A stretch of 64,000 bases of DNA. Origin: Beverwykella pulmonaria (taxonomy: Eukaryota; Ascomycota; Dothideomycetes; Pleosporales; Melanommataceae). Each line of letters begins with the position of its first letter. Position 1 is the stretch's first letter. Where the stretch lies: assembly GCA_001599595.1 (NCBI GenBank), contig BCHH01000013.1, forward strand, positions 1,024,331 through 1,088,330, written 5' to 3'. The position numbers and the translations under genes were made by a program. Of the stretch, positions 1-9,902 are shown one piece after another. Below the pieces are notes generated by a model. It was not told the DNA's origin. It searched no databases and was given only the letters and a program-made list of their open reading frames with translations.

Positions 1-2089
1 GTCGTATGACCCCGACGCCAGCCGGGCCGAATCGTGGGAGAAGGCTACTGAGTAGACGGAACCGCTGTGGCCCTCGAGCGTCTGGAGGCAGGCGCTCCAG
101 TTGTCGCCCATAGCTGGCTTGATCGTGATCCATTCTGGCTCTTCGTGCTGGAAAAGTCTTCTAATCCAGCTCTTCGTTGGGCTGAATAACAGCGCAGATA
201 CATAGGCCTGAAGAGCGCTATGCTCTATAGCTCCTTTGTGATACATAATAAATCGATGCGCGTCATTAACGAGCTCAGCAAATGCACTCACATCTCCTCT
301 TCTCTATCTTACATTAGCATGAAGATTGTCTGAACCACGGTAAGCCTTTAGAACATACTTGGATTAATGACCATAGTTTCTCTACCGAGACTACACCCTT
401 CGACACGCGCTTGCACAGACTAAGAGCTTCTAGCCAGTAGAGAAACTTCTCCCGCAAAAACACGTCAACAATGCCTCCGTTATGCAGTGCATCGTCGTAA
501 CTTGCTAAAGACGTAAGATTCGAGTCGTATAGATGATCAGCCCAGTACTCGCATGCATATGCAATTCGCAGGAGAATGCTGTACTTAATCCGCTCTGCCA
601 CCTCCTGTGTTCGAGCTCCTGGCTTCTGCAAGTCGCACATATCTCTCCGCAGCGTACTGCGCATCGCATTGAGCAGGCGATAGGTCATCCGTCCTTGCTC
701 CTCTGCCACTGCGCCATCGAATACCTGCTGGCCGTTGCCTGCTGTAAAATAGTCCTTAGCAGATAGGTGAATAAAGGACACAATGTCTTGGCGGACAGTG
801 AGAAAGGAGCCGCAGTGGCCAACAAGGTCGGCGACTTCCTGGACGTTGCTGAATTGATCACTTGGGAGGCCAGCCACTACAACGAGCTCCTCGAGCTGCA
901 GCGGCCGGAAGGCGACAGTGAGCGACCGGAGGACGTCCTTACAGTATTCTGCTGTCTTGACATCCTTCTGTGCCAAGATCTGTGCCATCATCCGCTCGTA
1001 CAGCGGGTCGAGTCCAGGTGGCATCGCCTGCAGCACCGCTCGCGTGCGGAAGAGCGGCACGCTCTCTAGCTCTTTGCACACCAAGGACACCCACAGAAAC
1101 GTGCCCTCAGCCTTGTCGCAGAGCTGCTGCTGCACCTCTGCTCTAGTCTTGTGGTCGTACTTCTGTGTAGCTGCTAGCCGCTGCACCTTGAAGTCGACAA
1201 ACGCCGCGACTGCTTTGGATACGTGGCTTGCGCTGACCTCAAGGCTGATCTTGACGCCGGCTAAGTCCGGCTGCAGATACCTCTCGATAGCTGGCACATT
1301 GCGGCTTGTCACCAGCCACTTGACCCTCGATCGTTTTGCAAGGCTGTCATCAGCGATGATGCGCAGGAGAGCAGATAAACCAGATGTGCACTCATCAAGC
1401 GCGTCGACTAGGAGGTATGTCGTCGGTAGAGTCGGGTCGTTCAGTATATCCGACAATACCCCTTTTAGCGCGTACATGGCGTTGGGTCCTTCGAACAGCT
1501 TACTACCTGTAGTCTCATACCGCTTCTGCACATGTCGCAAGAGCTGCTCTTTTTGTTCGACGAGCAAGTATATGAGCCCGCGAAGAACTGACACTGCGTT
1601 TTGGAGCTCCGGCCGGGTGCTTTGGCAGAAGAAGTAAGCTACCAATGCGGTCTTGGAGCCGATCTTCAGTTTAGCCAACATCTTCGACATCGTCCGTGAC
1701 GATGGCCTAGCTCTGTCTCCTTGCGACAGTTCAGCGATGAGACCCATCGTCATCATCGTCTTACCCTTACCCGGATCACCTTTGATCCACAGTAGTCGTG
1801 AGTCGCCCTGCGTCCTCCACCGCTGGAAGTCGCCATCGTCCAGTATCCAGGCATAACAGTCCTTGAGTAGCGTGTCCTTCTCTTGCTCGATCCTGGCCCT
1901 GTCTTCGCGCGGATCAGTGACTCTTAGGTCACAGAGGCACTGGCGGGCGGATGATCCGCTAGCACCACTAGCACCACCAGCTCTATCGGGAATATGAAGA
2001 TCTCCATAGATGTTGCCGTAGATGTTGGTCGAATCGCCGTCCGCTCGATTGTTCGTATATGTTGCAGTATGGCCAGCCGGAGACTGCAT
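1..2089 (-). CDS. NACHT-WD40 STAND protein, 3' end outside window
   Basis: This is a fungal NLR-like signalling NTPase. Model: exons 359-2089 and <1-303, with a 55-nt intron (304-358) that opens GTATGT and ends TAG in phase 0. Walker A GDPGKGKT is at residues 104-111, with a Walker B-like LLVDALDEC and a following ALSLC..SKG helical region. Exon 2 ends inside the first WD40 unit (CLQTLEGHSGSVYSVAF), so the WD40 array lies to the left of the window. The first ATG of the frame is at 2089; a TAG lies 13 codons upstream. Unlike its paralogue at 18,861 it has no HET domain. Instead it has about 55 residues rich in G, S, N and Y, including STNIYGNIYGD at residues 20-30, which resembles short amyloid-type motifs at the N-termini of other fungal NLRs (inference). 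The intron sits at the same place and has the same length as in the paralogue, so the two are recent relatives. Confidence 0.88.
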
Positions 2090-2362
2090 TGGTGCAGCCC
2101 GCGCGTTGCTACTCGCGTTGTTGCACTAGCTAAGGAAGCTGCTAGGATTCGCTTATGGGGCTCGATCGAGCCCAGGTCTAGCGCGGTTCTATGTCGCCTT
2201 CGGGGGACAGCGAACGTGCGTCTAAGTAATCAAAGAGTGGAGTCATTCAATTTCTTACCAGTTCAAGCTAAGGTTGAAGGCAGGGAGTGGATAGAGAAAT
2301 AGTGTAGGGCGCGTACGACGAGGCGCTCATGCTGCCAAGTCTTCGGCTGAACAGCAGGCAAT

Positions 2363-2443
2363 AGACTCGGGGAATTGAACTCCCGCTTATTTTATTATTA
2401 GGCCAATCAGAGGCCAGCAAGCGCTCACTCAACCAGAGCGTCT
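2363..2443 (-). other. tRNA-like / SINE-head-like segment
   Basis: On the minus strand there is an A-box-like TGGTTGAGTGA followed at tRNA-like spacing by a B-box-like AGTTCAATTCC inside a GGGAGTTCAATTCCC hairpin. The ends AGACGCT and CGAGTCT pair only partly (5 of 7). A GGCC stem-loop sits where an anticodon arm would be, but its loop lacks T33 and a purine at 37. It is probably a degenerate tRNA or the head of a tRNA-derived SINE, not a working tRNA. Confidence 0.3.
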
Positions 2444-2453
2444 GAGGAAGTTT
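2437..2453 (+). repeat. 17-nt inverted repeat, left copy
   Basis: AGCGTCTGAGGAAGTTT is found here and as its exact reverse complement at 2810-2826. The repeat overlaps the 5' end of the tRNA-like segment; the flanking bases diverge. Confidence 0.6.
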
Positions 2454-2809
2454 AAGTCTCTTTGTACCCGCAATACAATCACTTTCGCCCAGAAGTACTC
2501 GCAAACGATTGCCCGCACTTCTCTCTATCATTTCTATTTGACATGAGCCGCCCCACGTCCAGAGCTACCCGCAAGCGCGCCCGAAGATACCTCCTTCCCC
2601 AGCCCGTCAAGCCCTTTGACAAGCCCGCCTTCTGTTATAATATTGCCGCCCTCTATTGTAGACAAACCCTTGAGCCCGTAGCCTAACTTTAATACAAGAT
2701 TAGGGTCTACTAGCGACGTTGAGGGATACGCGACTATCTAACGTGTTTCCAAGAAGTGGCTCTAGTAACTTGAGGAGCTGCTAACGGGTTTCCCACCAAA
2801 GCGCGAACC

Positions 2810-2826
2810 AAACTTCCTCAGACGCT
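2810..2826 (-). repeat. 17-nt inverted repeat, right copy
   Basis: Exact reverse complement of 2437-2453. The roughly 390-bp span may be a small non-autonomous element or two copies of one tRNA-derived element; no target duplication was identified. Confidence 0.6.
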
Positions 2827-2983
2827 TCGCAAATAATTCTGCGCTCCTTAAGTAACTAACTGTGATAGGTGCACGAGTTTGGGCTTCGCGCTAGTCCTTG
2901 ACAGGCGTAGCAGTTGTGGAGCGTCGGATTCATGAGACCTTACGGCACGGATCGTCGTAGCGCACGTCGGACTGAGCGGATCT

Positions 2984-3402
2984 ATGCGCACCAGCTTCAC
3001 AGCAGCTGTAACAGTTGTTCAGCGGGTTGACCGAAGCGTGAAAAGGATCCTTGGGGAGAGGCTTTCTATTGCTGCTCAGCTTGAAGGACAAAGCTTGGAC
3101 GAAAGCGGTACTGTAGAGTGGTACTATGATACTGGCTTCCGCTGGCTGTATAAGGCAATGACACGATCCCTCTTACAGATGAAGATATAAGAGCACTGAA
3201 TCTCGCAGACAAAGCGTCGTGGATCGACAACGAGGCTTTCGACGATGCGGACATGTTCAACACAGATCTTGTCGAGCGGCAGACCTATGCACCTACGGAA
3301 AGGCTATACAAAAGCAATAAGGCGCATGGGAGGAGTACGGTGCTTCAGGGTAATGCGGACGCGCAGGGAATAGCAATCCTACAAGCTAAAAGGGGTACAT
3401 AA
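2984..3402 (+). CDS. Small hypothetical protein beside the NLR (candidate partner)
   Basis: Unrecognised. Two overlapping frames become one 115-codon frame if an intron at 3108-3178 (GTACTG...TTACAG, 71 nt, phase 1) is removed: exons 2984-3107 and 3179-3402. Without the intron the first frame ends at 3190. The product is basic at its N-terminus (VQRVDRSVKRILGERL), acidic in the middle, and ends in a G/Q/N-rich tail, GRSTVLQGNADAQGIAILQ. That tail shares the pattern S-T-x-[IL]-x-G-N with the N-terminus of the divergently transcribed NACHT-WD40 protein 0.9 kb away. In known fungal NLR-effector pairs a matching short motif sits at the effector C-terminus and the NLR N-terminus, so this may be a partner or a remnant of one. 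The start is uncertain, because the frame is open back to a TGA about 60 nt upstream. Confidence 0.4.
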
Positions 3403-4814
3403 AGTCAAGGGGGTTAGCATTTTGTATACAGATTGCTGGCGTTTATTGTGACAAGATCGTCTTGAAAGGAGGCAGCTTGTCTTAATCTAGATATGCGAAC
3501 TATTATACCTTCCAGCCGTCCGCCTGCTGTTATCCTGCTATTGCCTTGCCTCTTATTCGGCACGTGTTTGATATTGATGTGCGCGCGTTCCATGATCGGG
3601 GAGAGAAGAAAGAAACAAGTGCGAGGTCGACGATATGGAGTTCGTTGAGGATCATGACATCTGCGAAATTCTAGGCGGATACGGCGCACTTTCTTCCAGC
3701 TACAATGACAGGATAGTAATACGTAGAACTGTGTCTGAAGATTTGCCACTTGCCACCTAAGCCTCGCCAGAAGCAGACGAACGCCTCAGCTTGCAGGGAG
3801 GACGGCCGACCCGCTCCAGCTATGAGCTTGTGAGGTGGTGAATTCTGAAGGTGTTTTAAAGAGTAAAGTTGGTTAACTGGAGGTTTCCGCCACGCATGGA
3901 GAGACGTTACAAATACAATACTTCCTACTAGAGACTTATTTCCACTCCCCGGAAACGAAGCCCTTTTACATGGTTAAGAGGAGTGCCAGTGTCATTCTAC
4001 CCAATTACGCCCACGCAGTATTACACAGAGTCTGTTCAAATAGTGAATGCAGCACGCCAGCCCGTGGAGTCCGACTATAGAGCCCACACCCGTATAAAGG
4101 CCGCGCTTTCGCAAACAGGCACATCACAAGGAATTATTGCACGCATCGAACTCAAAAGGCTATCTTCAAGAGCTTCAGTTAGTAAGTAGATGTACCACCC
4201 CTATGACACCGCCTGCGCAACTGAATAATGCGCAGCCAGTTCTAATGGAGTACTGCTCCCTCTCCGCATCGCTAAATCGTGACCTCCCAATGAAAATACT
4301 CGAATTTGCATTCGATACAGAACGTAAAGAAGCAGGTGAGATGAGGGCCAAACTGTCTGATGGATGCGTTGTAGTAGAGGAAGAGGTGAGGTTCGAAGAG
4401 AATTTTTAAGGACGCGGCGAAGCGAGACGCTAGCACCGCTAGTCTATTTTCAGACTAGCCCGGATGCCAAGGAGAAGTTGCGAAATCCTCCAACCACGAG
4501 CGCAGTGATAAACCCTTGACTTCGTCGTCATCATTCGAAACGCTATTCTGCCCTATTTTGAATAGTGTGTCTTTGTGAGTATCTTTGGTCATAAATACCC
4601 CTGATTATCAAGCTCGCGATCTACCGGTATTTGTCATAAATCTAATCAGTTCTATAGACACATTTCCAATCAGTCCGGGTCTTTTGTGGTATGTCTAGGT
4701 GACGAGGGCAATGAATTTTCCTAAAATACTCTGCTTTCCAAGGTTAAATATCAGGCCGAGTCCGCCAAGGAATGTTAGAAAGTGCGAAGAAATACACCCA
4801 CAATACCTTTCATC
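3403..4814. other. Intergenic, no recognisable gene
   Basis: Only short unrelated frames (for example 3983-4189 and 4137-4409) without recognisable motifs. Nothing supported. Confidence 0.5.
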
Positions 4815-5339
4815 ATGGTTCAATCATCCGGGCCGAGCTTCGACTTTGTGAACGTCACTCACCCAGACCAGTTGAAGGATGAGGAAACCCAGCGCCGAAT
4901 CCGGCGTCTTGCAATGTCCGAGTTTGCCAAATCTCGGAAAAAGCCGAAGACACGGCGGGGGAGAAACGAGATAGTCCTCGAATTCCGCGAACCTACAAGT
5001 AGACATTATGTCCCTTCCGGCTTTGATAGGCTCGATGGGGGGGAGGTCGACCCATTTACTCCGTACCCTATTGATTTGGATGCGTCTTCGCGGGCTCTAG
5101 TCGCCAATAGTAAGATTCGCTTCCTCTATTCAATATTGTGTTTGAGTGCTCGGATTATGCTTACTTAATTTAGTCTTTAGTCGAAACAGTACGTCATTTT
5201 AATTCTCTGATTATGGCGCACTTGCGAACCCCCGCATTATACTACTGAGATAGCCGTTTACGATCACACCTCAGCTGGGAAATACTTGCTAGCATTTTGT
5301 GTTACTACTCTTACGAGTTGAGTGCTTACTGACTCTATA

Positions 5340-5380
5340 AGTTAGAGGTCCTAGTTTCCGACACCCCCGTGTTTCCGACA
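5340..5380 (+). repeat. Left terminal inverted repeat
   Basis: The sequence from AGTTAGAGGTCC to TTTCCGACA pairs with 7214-7254, with two mismatches in 41 bp. Confidence 0.88.
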
Positions 5381-7213
5381 CCTGGTAAAGCCCCGCCACT
5401 GTCACCACCCTGGGTTACAAATGTGTTCACAACTTTGTCAAATATATCTCCTAAAACACAAAATAAACTGCATTTGAAGCGTTTTAATCGCTTTCTTTGT
5501 CTGTACTTAAATCACGGTCAAGATACCGTTGTGTTGGTTGTCGATCCCGTGCCGAACGGCGAACCAATGCCTGCTCCGCTTCGTCCTCAGAGCTACTCTC
5601 CTCTACCTCCTGCGTTGCGCTTCTTGCCTTTCAAACACGTTGGGAAGGCTCCTAATTAGTCTAAGAGAGAACCTCTGCAAGACTTGCAAAGCGATCGTTT
5701 AGATTAATTACAACTTTGCGGCGTTTTGGCGGATTTGCTTGCTCAACCTGCTCACGCAAGGAAGCAATCTCACAATCCTTCAAAGAGACCTCTATTGCGA
5801 TACAGTCCAGCGCTGTAGCAGCAAGTCAAATATATTGTTGTGTAGCTAGAGAGTTGTTCTTCCCAGAAAATAGCTTTACAATGTCGCTGCCGCGATTTGG
5901 TGTCCTAGTATCTGTGGTAGAAGGGGGGGGTGTTAACAGCCGTTGGGGCACTACAACCCACTAAGAACCTAAGGGCTTATTCACGTTCTTAGGATAAAGC
6001 CCTGTTGCCTTCCACCCAGATCGTACGCACTGCTCTCAAAGACCGATTTTACGCGCTTCCGCATAAAATTCAAGAAATCTAGCCTTTCCAATTTTGGTTC
6101 CATCTGTTAGAGCTGTATGCTCACCAAAGAACCGCCAATACACCACCTTTAGACTTAAGAAACAACCAAGATCTAAAGGCTGGAGTATATGTAAAGTATG
6201 AGCAGGCAAAAAGAGTAAGTAGACGTTATTTAGGTAACATGTAGTCATAAATTTGTCTAAGGTATAACTACCATAACCATCAAGAATAAGCAACCATGCC
6301 TCAGATAGATCATTAGGCTTAGTCTAGGGCAAGAACACCTTCTCCAGCCACTTAATAGCAATTTCATTGCTTATCCATCCATTTTGCAAGAAGGTAACAT
6401 GCCAGCTAGGATGTCAAGCCAAAAACTCCTGCTTAAACCACTGTTCCTAGATGCTTTTGGCCTTAAAAATAACAAGGGGGTCTAGAGCAACACCTAGCGC
6501 AGAGATACACTCTATTACAGAGGTCTAAGTACAGGCATTTACTGTCTTGACTAGTACAGAGTTGGGATTCTCCTGCAAGGAGCCAATAACAAGTCCATTA
6601 ATACCCTAGCCTTCTATAATACCGCCTTTGTCAGCGTTGTACCTCCGTCAGGGGGGAATCCAGCTCACAGTCCCGTACAGGTCGAACAAGTGCCTAATAT
6701 TATCTAGAGTGGCCGCATTTATGCGTTCCCAGTTAGTCCGGCGGCCTAACTTTGTCTTAATAGCTAGGCGGCGCCGCACAAAGTAATTTAACTACTTCTT
6801 CCCTAGGTTCCTGTAGTCACCCTCTCGCTTGAGCACTCCAGTTGCAATAGCTCACACTTGCGCGTGCGTTGGCGCGTAACCAAGGGCCTCCTGCTAGAGA
6901 ATCTAGTGCTCAAGACGCTCTTCTTAAACAGTTGTAAGCCGCTGTTCACTATCATGAGCGTGCTGGTGAGGTTGGGCCCCATTAAAGCGACCACAAAGAG
7001 TGTTCCGTGGTATCCCATGCCAAGTAGCAGTAGTGGCCAAAGCAACCCCAGATTCAAGGTCTGCAAGTGCATTTTGGACGTCACCCTCTGTATATCTAGC
7101 TATTAGAAGACAGAAAATATGATACAAAAAGAAGAATTGAAATTGACGAAGAATTCAATTTTTAAGAGCTTGTATTCGGTCGGGTGCATTATAAGGAGAC
7201 GCGGTTGTGGGGC

Positions 7214-7254
7214 TGTCCGAAACACGGGGGTGTCGGAAACTAGGACCCCTAACT
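7214..7254 (-). repeat. Right terminal inverted repeat
   Basis: Reverse complement runs AGTTAGGGGTCC to TTTCGGACA, matching the left repeat except at two bases. Confidence 0.88.
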
Positions 7255-8512
7255 TACCTCCACATAAAGGCACCCATGCTACCTTACTCCGAGGATCATG
7301 GTGGCCTGTCGGACTGTTAGATGCCGCTGTATTTTATGCTGTTCTTGCGAATTCGCGAGTATACGCTCATGCGCAACTGAGTGAAACTTCCACGTTTGAA
7401 GATGATTCTTTGAGCCTGTCATATCACATGCAATCGCTTCGACTCGTGAATAAGAAGATTAACGACCCAGATCAACGGACTAGCAATGAGGTCATGGGAG
7501 CCGTCACAGGCCTGATGTGTCATAGCGTAAGTTTCAATAGAAGCATTTAGAATTCACAACTAACGAAGGAGCAGTACATCATCAAGGACTTTCAGAGCTG
7601 GGATAAACATGGCAAAGCGTTAATGAAGATGACCGAATTGAGGGGTGGCATAGAATGCATAACGCAGAAGGAGCTACGTGTAACAATGTCCTGGTAGGTT
7701 CTTGAGCTGACCATGGTCTACAACGATATCAATTGACTAATAAAATAGATAGGTGTGATCTCTGCGGTGCTTTTTCCCAAGACATTCCTCCAAGAATTCC
7801 AATGCCACGCCAGTGGAAAGCAGACTCCAGGTCCCCACCTCATTCCCCTCGACCGCACAATCCAATATCTCTAGTATGGAAACAGCATTTTCCCATGCAA
7901 CAGGACTGGGTCTCGATCTTTGATGATGTCACTCAGTTGATTTCGCTTGATAGCGCTTTTACGGAAGAGCAACTTGAAGCCGCAATAACGAGCGGTAGCT
8001 GGATGGAGCCGACACTGTTTCGCCTCCTCTCTATACGGCCCTTGCAGCAAGGCAACGACAGGGAACATATTATCGAAGAAGTTTGCCGACTGGGCACACT
8101 TCTATTCCTTTCCCCAATATGTCGTTTTATGGGTTCCCGCCCAGTCTGGACCTTTTCTTTTACCAAGAATCTCCTCTTTGTGCTTAATAGCAATCTGGTG
8201 CAATGGAATGAAATCAAGCCGTTGCTTGTCTGGACAGTGTATTTTGCTGCCATCGAGGCAGGCAACCCAACGGAAAGGAGTAGTTTTATATGTATGCTTG
8301 CGCTGTTGATGAAGGGGTCCCAAATTACAGACTGGGAACAGCTGATGCGGGTTGTGAAAGGGGTCTTGTGGGTGGAAAATGTATTCACAAACTGTGATGA
8401 GATTATACGAGAGGAAGTCATGGGAATACTTGATGGCGACCTTATAGAAGCCGGGCGTGTGATTGAACTCCAGATGCTTGAGCCGGTTGGGCATTCCAAT
8501 TTGCACCTCTAG

Positions 8513-9006
8513 CCAGGAAGGAAGCGTCTAATTGCAGGTATTGTCCAGAATGTTTAACAGAGCTCCACGCAGCCCTACTGTATCAGCTAGGTGCTATGTA
8601 TACTTACTTAGACTATGTCTACACAACCCATCATACTCATAAAACCATCCTTTTTCCTCTCTGTCATTCTCCATGCTCGCATCCAAAAATTGTTCATACT
8701 CCTTTGCCTTCCACTCCTACACCCACGGTCTTTCAATTTCATTATATCCTTTTGGATCGTCAACTTCCTCGTTTTCAAACATCGTACGTACCCTTCCATG
8801 TTCTACTCCCCAGTATCTCGAGGATATAAGCATTCCAACATGCAGCCCTATTTGTCAAGTTGAAAAAGTTGCTCCTGTCTCACCTCAACAACTGTTCTGC
8901 AACCTCCTTCTTCACCCCCAACACAATTCTAGGCATAATCAAGAAGCGTCAATACAACATAACGCTGTCCTAATGCACCTGCCGGAAAGAGATCTGCACC
9001 GTCAAT
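8513..9006. other. Intergenic, nothing recognised
   Basis: Overlapping short frames in a C/T-rich stretch (8590-8870), without motifs. Confidence 0.5.
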
Positions 9007-9255
9007 ATGGCATTGCCCAACACAGGCCTATCGCGCTTGGAGAATCTGGCTCTCGAAATCTTCAACCGCATCCTCAACTTCCTCTTCAACCTATCCAACG
9101 CAGAAAATTCCGAAGATACTACGCGTATTCGTACCTACAACTTCAACGCTATGCTTCTTCGCGTCAGTAAACAAATCCCACCCTTGCCCATAGCTATTTA
9201 CGCAAGTCTATTTCATGAGTCCGGGTCGACATCAACTGGACATGCCTACTCATAG
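9007..9255 (+). pseudogene. F-box-like N-terminal fragment
   Basis: An 82-codon frame beginning MALPNTGLSRLENLALEIF followed by RILNFLFNLSNAEN and YNFNAMLLRVSKQI. This resembles the start of fungal F-box-like proteins: an F-box-like helix pair followed by LL.VSKQI. Such proteins normally continue for 200 or more residues, but here a stop follows and no further family signal is visible downstream. It is likely a truncated or decayed copy; an intron I failed to see is the alternative. Confidence 0.4.
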
Positions 9256-9902
9256 ATCCCCACTGGATTGGTATCTCATTCACCTCTCTCTCTGCAACAT
9301 GGAAAAATAAGGGTTCGAATTCCCGAATTCCTCTTTGCACTCTGTGTCTCGTCTTTCACTATGGGATGTCGTCAGCAGATACCATGCAGTACGAGTCATC
9401 CCATGGTCCCTCGATCGAGTCGACTTTATCTTCTCTTTCACTGTGTCTCGCCTTTACGGGATGTCTCGGTGAAGACGCTTGGTTGATTAGGTACTTTAAC
9501 CCTTCCTCTTCACTGCTCATCAACTATGTCTATTTCTTTCTGCTCCATCATTTCGCATCTCAAGTCATGCCTCTTTCCTATCTGCACTTGTACTCTGTTT
9601 CCCTTTTGCCACCTTTAAGTGGGCTATAGTCTGCAATAGACTTGAAGTCCTGCGTAGAGCTGATTATATATCGCTTTACTAATCAACCCATCTCGTCGAC
9701 GAAGCTGACGATATGACCTTGGCACTGTAGGAAAAGGAATGAGAATCGTCCGAATCAGAATTCTTAACGGAGAAACAACAACAGGAGATGATGCAGATAA
9801 GAAGGGGATTATGAGAAACGGAACGTCTATCTAGTTCGATTGCTCAGGGTATCATACCTACCTATAGCGCCCGAAAATGCTAACGACTCAATGAAGCTCC
9901 TC
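9256..9902. other. Intergenic, nothing recognised
   Basis: No supported gene. A T-arm-like GGGTTCGAATTCCC at about 9308 lacks any tRNA context. Confidence 0.5.

Larger units (their letters stand above)
2090..2983. other. Intergenic region between divergent NLR and small gene
   Basis: No convincing coding frame. It holds the upstream region of the NACHT-WD40 gene, the tRNA-like segment and the 17-nt inverted repeat listed separately. Confidence 0.6.
5340..7254 (-). mobile_element. Degenerate Fot1/pogo-family DNA transposon (1,915 bp)
   Basis: The element has 41-bp terminal inverted repeats (5340-5380 and 7214-7254) differing at two positions and a TA duplication. Its length is close to the roughly 1.9 kb of Fot1. 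The transposase lies on the minus strand. At 6924-7127 is an N-terminal psq-type helix-turn-helix region (YTEGDVQNALADLESG). At 6036-6293 is the C-terminal part of the DDE domain, with LILDGYGSY and HILQPLDLGCF carrying the second-aspartate block. The frames in between contain stops and shifts, so no intact transposase exists here. C-to-T decay by RIP is possible, but I did not quantify it. Confidence 0.88.
5338..7256. other. TA target-site duplication flanking the element
   Basis: TA at 5338-5339 and TA at 7255-7256 flank the terminal inverted repeats, as expected for Tc1/mariner-pogo insertions. Confidence 0.7.
4815..8512 (+). pseudogene. Fungal transcription-factor-like gene split by a Fot1/pogo transposon
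   Basis: The pieces match the layout of the fungal-specific regulator family with a C-terminal 'fungal transcription factor' domain. Exon 1 (4815-5109) encodes a basic N-terminus (KSRKKPKTRRGRNE) and a DRLDGGEVDPFTPYPIDLD segment. It ends at donor GTAAGATT; the likely next acceptor TTTAG at 5180 leads into a frame with TGA stops before the insertion. After the element the coding signal resumes at 7257 (SWWPVGLLDAAVFYAVLAN), is spliced at 7527-7574 and 7694-7752, and continues in exons 7575-7693 (MTELRGGIECIT) and 7753-8512 (WCDLCGAFSQDIPPRIP to the stop). No Zn2Cys6 finger is visible. The downstream half is well preserved, so inactivation looks recent. Whether the insertion hit an exon or an intron cannot be settled. 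Confidence 0.75.

Noticed and set aside
918..1637. 239-codon plus-strand open frame
   Set aside because: Antisense to the NACHT domain; no family motif and the sense frame is clearly coding.
5369..5964. Plus-strand frames in the left part of the transposon
   Set aside because: No motifs; the transposase runs on the minus strand here.
7933..8499. 188-codon minus-strand frame
   Set aside because: Shadow of the last exon of the transcription-factor-like gene.
9304..9322. T-arm-like GGGTTCGAATTCCC
   Set aside because: No A-box, anticodon arm or acceptor pairing; the stem does not form properly.
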